This document shows positions 57,801-62,386 of a stretch of DNA of 64,000 bases, in pieces (position 1 is the stretch's first letter; each line of letters begins with the position of its first letter). The notes under the pieces are model-generated. The model was not told the origin of the DNA. It was given only the letters and a program-made list of their open reading frames with translations, and made no database searches. A program made the position numbers and the translations under genes. This stretch comes from Saccopteryx bilineata (Eukaryota; Chordata; Mammalia; Chiroptera; Emballonuridae): contig NC_089490.1 in the NCBI RefSeq assembly GCF_036850765.1, forward strand, positions 98,816,074 through 98,880,073. Direction: 5' to 3'.

Positions 57801-60744
57801 GCTATCCTCATTCTTTTTAATTTTCTCTCTCTCTTTATTTTCTGCTGCTTTTATTGGCTGTTTCTTTTTTTCTATCTTGCCCTCCAAATTGCTGATATGA
57901 ACCTCTGCTTCATCCAGCCTACTGTTTGTTCCTTCCAGTGTATTCTTGATGTTGGATATTATATTCTTCACTTAAAACTGATTCCTTTTTATGGTTTCTA
58001 CATCCTTTTTTATGCTTGCTATCTCTTTGTTGAAATTCTCACTTTGTTTCTTGAGCATCTGTGTAACCATTTCTTTGAACTCTATATCTGATAAATTGCT
58101 TACCTCCATTTCATTAAGCCCTTTTTCTGGAGATTTATCCTGTTCTGTCATTTGTAGCCTGTTTCTTTTTCTCCTCATTTTGGCTGCCTCTTTGTTTTTG
58201 TTTCTGTATTTTAGATAGATCTGCTAGACTCCCAGTTTGAATGTGGTGACCCTATGGAGTAGGTGTTCTGTTGGGTCCAGTGGTGCTGTCTCTTTCTTCA
58301 CCTAAGCTGGGTGTTCTTGTGTAAGTTATGTGGCCCTCCTGTTGTAATTGAGTCTTTTTTTTTTTTGTAAGAGAGCATGAGAGGGTGACAGACAAGGACA
58401 GACAGACAGAAGGGGAGAGAGATGAGAAGCATCAACTCATAGTTGTGCCATCTTAGTTGGTCATTGATTGCTTTCTCGTATGTGTCCTGACAGTGGGTGG
58501 GGGTGTTCTAGCTGAGCCAGTGACTTTGGGCTCAAGCCAGTGACCCTGGGCTTCAAGCCAGTGAACTTTGGCCTTAAGCCAGTTACTATGGGGTCATGTC
58601 TATGATCCCACCCACAAGCTGGTGAGCCTGCACTAAAGCTAGTGAGCCTGCACTCAAACCAGATGAGCCTGCACTCAATCAGGCGACTTTGGGGTTTTGA
58701 ACCTGAGTCCTCAACATCTCAGACTGATGCTCTAACCACTGTATCACCACCTGGTCAGGCTGTAATTAAGTCTTGATTGTTATTGGCCCATTTGTGTGTG
58801 GAATCAACCCTCAGGCTGGCTAACTGTTAGGCTCTACCTCTACCAAAGCATGTGAGCTGCTGTGTAGATGCTGATGAAAAGAAGCATAATTTGCCTAAGC
58901 TGGGTGTGGTGCCTGATGAGATTTTCCTTTGTATAAGCTGCTTGTGAAGCTAATTGAATCCTGCTCTGATGCTGTCTGAAGCTGGCCACTGGGTGTGTTG
59001 GTTCTAGGCTTCTTGGGAGAAAATATGGTGCAGGCCAATATAAGATGCTGCCTTTGACTGGTCCTTAGCAACCTGTTTGGAGCTATAAGCAATCCAGAGT
59101 TTTTGGCTGCCTCTGCTGGGCTTAGGTGCAGGTGGGAAGGACAAGCTGCATACCAAGACCAGCTTTTACCAGGGTGCAGGTCAGCAAAAGTCCCAGGTGC
59201 CCCAAGATCCACCTCTGTTTACCTCTGCCTGCTGGCTACCTGTTAGGCTTTGTCACTGAGAAGCCTCCGGTGGAGATGGGAGGATGGGACTAGTGGATCT
59301 CCCCTGAGGGGGAGGTGACAATCAGGCCTCAGGGAAGGCGGTGAATGTAACCCTTACACTAGAGTCACAGGTCCCAGTCTGTCCTAGATTTTGCCTGACT
59401 CAGAAGGGCAGAACCACTAGTAGTTGGATGGGTGGGGCCTTGGAGCCTGGAGGGTGGGCTTTTTCTTTCTTTCTTTTTTTTTTTTTCATTTTTCGGAAGC
59501 TGGAAACAGGGAGGCAGTCGGACAGACTCCCGCATGCGCCCGACCGGGATCCACCCGGCATGCCCACCAAGGGGCGATGTTCTGCCCCTCTGGGGCGTCG
59601 CTCTGTTGCATCCAGAGCCATTCTAGCGCCTGAGGTGGAGGCCACAGAGCCTTCCCCAGCGCCCGGGCCATCTTTGTTCCAATGGAGCCTTGGCTGCGGG
59701 AGGGGAAGAGAGAGACAGAGAGGAAGGAGAGGGGGAGGGGTGGAGAAACGCCAGGCCAACGCTCTACTGCTGAGCCAACCGGCCAGGGCTGGAGGGTGGG
59801 CTTTTAAGCAGTAGCTTAGAGGATGATTCTATTGAATGTCCTGTGAGGGGGAAGCACTAGATTCATGGGAAACTGGGGGAGGGGGAGATCCTAACCTTTT
59901 TTTTTTTTTTAAGTGATGATTCAGTTCCATGAAGATACTTTTTATTCCTATACACTATACATTATTAATCTTTTTTTTGATAACTTCTGTTTCATAGTTG
60001 GAAAGGCATTCAGAAATTCATGGACAAAAGAAGCAAATTCAAATATTACATGATTTTGATGAATTGGAATAAATAAAAAGCAATCAATGTGATCTTTTTG
60101 CTAAGAACTGTATCCTTTGTAGATCACAAAGATGTGATAATTACCTTTACTAAAGGAAATATAGTCACATTTCAGTGAACAGTACTTCTATAGTCATAAT
60201 AACTTCAGCAATATATATTCGTTTTTAATAAATTACAAGTAGGGTCTACTATGGATGCAGAACAGAGAGTAAATGTTACTGACTTTGAAAATAGGAAACC
60301 TGGCAAGTGGAAGGGGGTGAAAGGTTGCAGGTACCATTAGATCATAAATTAAGATATCAAGCCCTGGCCGGTTGGCTCAGCGGTAGAGCGTCGGCCTAGC
60401 GTGCGGAGGACCCGGGTTCGATTCCCGGCCAGGGCACATAGGAGAAGCGCCCATTTGCTTCTCCACCCCTCCGCCGCGCTTTCCTCTCTGTCTCTCTCTT
60501 CCCCTCCCGCAGCCAAGGCTCCATTGGAGCAAAGATGGCCCGGGCGCTGGGCATGGCTCTGTGGCCTCTGCCTCAGGCGCTAGAGTGGCTCTGGTCGCAA
60601 TATGGCGACGCCCAGGATGGGCAGAGCATCGCCCCCTGGGGGGCAGAGCACCGCCCCTGGTGGGCGTGCCGGGTGGATCCCGGTCGGGCGCATGCGGGAG
60701 TCTGTCTGACTGTCTCTCCCTGTTTCCAGCTTCAGAAAAAAATG

Positions 60745-60777
<33 letters not shown>

Positions 60778-62347
60778 TATCAAGAGATATTGACCACATT
60801 TTGTAGAACTAAAAAGAAAGTTTTGGGGTCATTATTGATGGACATATAAAAGTAATAGGGACCTAAACATGTTGATATAAATATAAAACCTTCAAAGTGT
60901 AGTGTTTACGTGAGCCAATAATACCTCATTGTCACAAAAGAGAGTCAATAGATAGGTTTTCTAAAACTGATGATCTAGAGAAGTACTATAAGGGAATTAT
61001 TTTAAGAGCTAGAACTAACCACTGAAAAAAATAAAGTAGACTTGGTTAAAAATGCTTGCCTCTGGGGATAGGAATTTTTATTTTTGATCATATAAATTAT
61101 AACTATGATTAAAGTGATGAGAATGTTAAAAGATCTATCATGTCAAATTGGATTATTTCTACAAGTTCAAATATAGCTCAACATTAGTAAATCTATTAAA
61201 CTAAATTACTACATTAACAGGTGAAAAGAGAAAAACAATCAACTCAAAAAGTACAGAGAAATGCGGTAAAATGTAACAACCATAAAAGTTAAAATAGGAA
61301 ATAAAAACTACTAAATTTATCAGACTCAAGATTCAAACACTATTGTTTTTTAAAGCAGGATTATGATTGCTCTCACTACTTCTATTGAAAATTGTTCTGA
61401 AAGTCCTAACCTGCACAATATTAAGCAAAACAAATAAGAAATAGAGGCACAAGTAATAGAAAAGAAGAAAAAAGCTGTTTTTAATGCTAGATTACTCACA
61501 TGGATGATTCCTAAGAAAATATAGACAGTAAAAATGTTTAGTAAGATTACTGAATGTAAAATTTTATTTCTATCTACCTTTAACAGATAATGTATTTTAA
61601 AAGCTATCATTTACAATACTACAAAAATGTAAAAGGTGTATCTAGAGCAGCGGTTCTCAACCTGTGGGTCGCGACCCCAGCGGGGGTTGAACGAACCAAA
61701 ACACAGGGGTCACCTAAAGCCATCGGAAAATACATATGGCTTTAGGTGACCCTTGTGTTTTGGTCGTTCGACCCCCGCCGGGGTCGTGACGCACAGGTTG
61801 AAAACCGCTGATCTAGAGCTTAATCTAACAAAAGTTATAAAACAAACAAACAAAAAAGAAAATATATCATCTTTATAGGTAAGAAAACTCAATTGTATTG
61901 GAAGATGCCAAGTCTTCTCAAGTAGTGCAAGGTTTCTTCATATTATTATCAGTACTTATCACTTTCAGATTTTAGTGCCTGTTAATTCCTGAGGGAAGTG
62001 AAATGGTTTTTGATTATAGTTCGCATTTCACTGATTTTCAGTAATGCTAAAAATTTGGACCATTTGGGTTTGCTTTTTTTGTGGGTTTCCTGTTGAAATT
62101 CTTTGTCCACTTTTCTTTTGGACTGTTTGACTTTTTCTTATTGATTGGTGTTAGGTGTTATATATATTAGAGAAAAACAATTCATATGGGTTGTAAATAT
62201 ATTTTCTAAGTCTACAGTTTGTGTTTTAACTTTGTGTTTGTTGTCTTTTTGTGGTACAAAAATTTTTTAATGGAATATAGTCCAATGTGTCAGTCTTTCT
62301 TTTATGAGTTGGGCTGTTTTTATATTGTTATTTTTCAAGAAAAGCAT

Positions 62348-62386
<39 letters not shown>

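Larger units (their letters stand above)
52530..59897 (-). mobile_element. LINE-1 copy 4, old near-full-length, four nested SINEs
   Basis: Antisense. 3' end near 52530 (ATTGAATTTATTGAGGTG). ORF2 C-terminus 53067-53267 ([11 protein letters not shown]), RT with FADD in 54443-54700, ORF2 start near 57247 ([11 protein letters not shown]). ORF1 lies at 57738-58178: basic N-terminus [16 protein letters not shown] and a coiled coil ([20 protein letters not shown]). Sequence up to about 59897 (CCCCTCCCCCAGTTTCC reversed) looks like the 5' untranslated region, but that end is uncertain. SINEs at 54918, 55943, 58357 and 59464 interrupt it. Inactive. Confidence 0.85.

Noticed and set aside
60361..60433. 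tRNA gene-like sequence with A and B boxes
   Set aside because: It is the head of a SINE with body, A tail and target duplication, not a functional tRNA gene.
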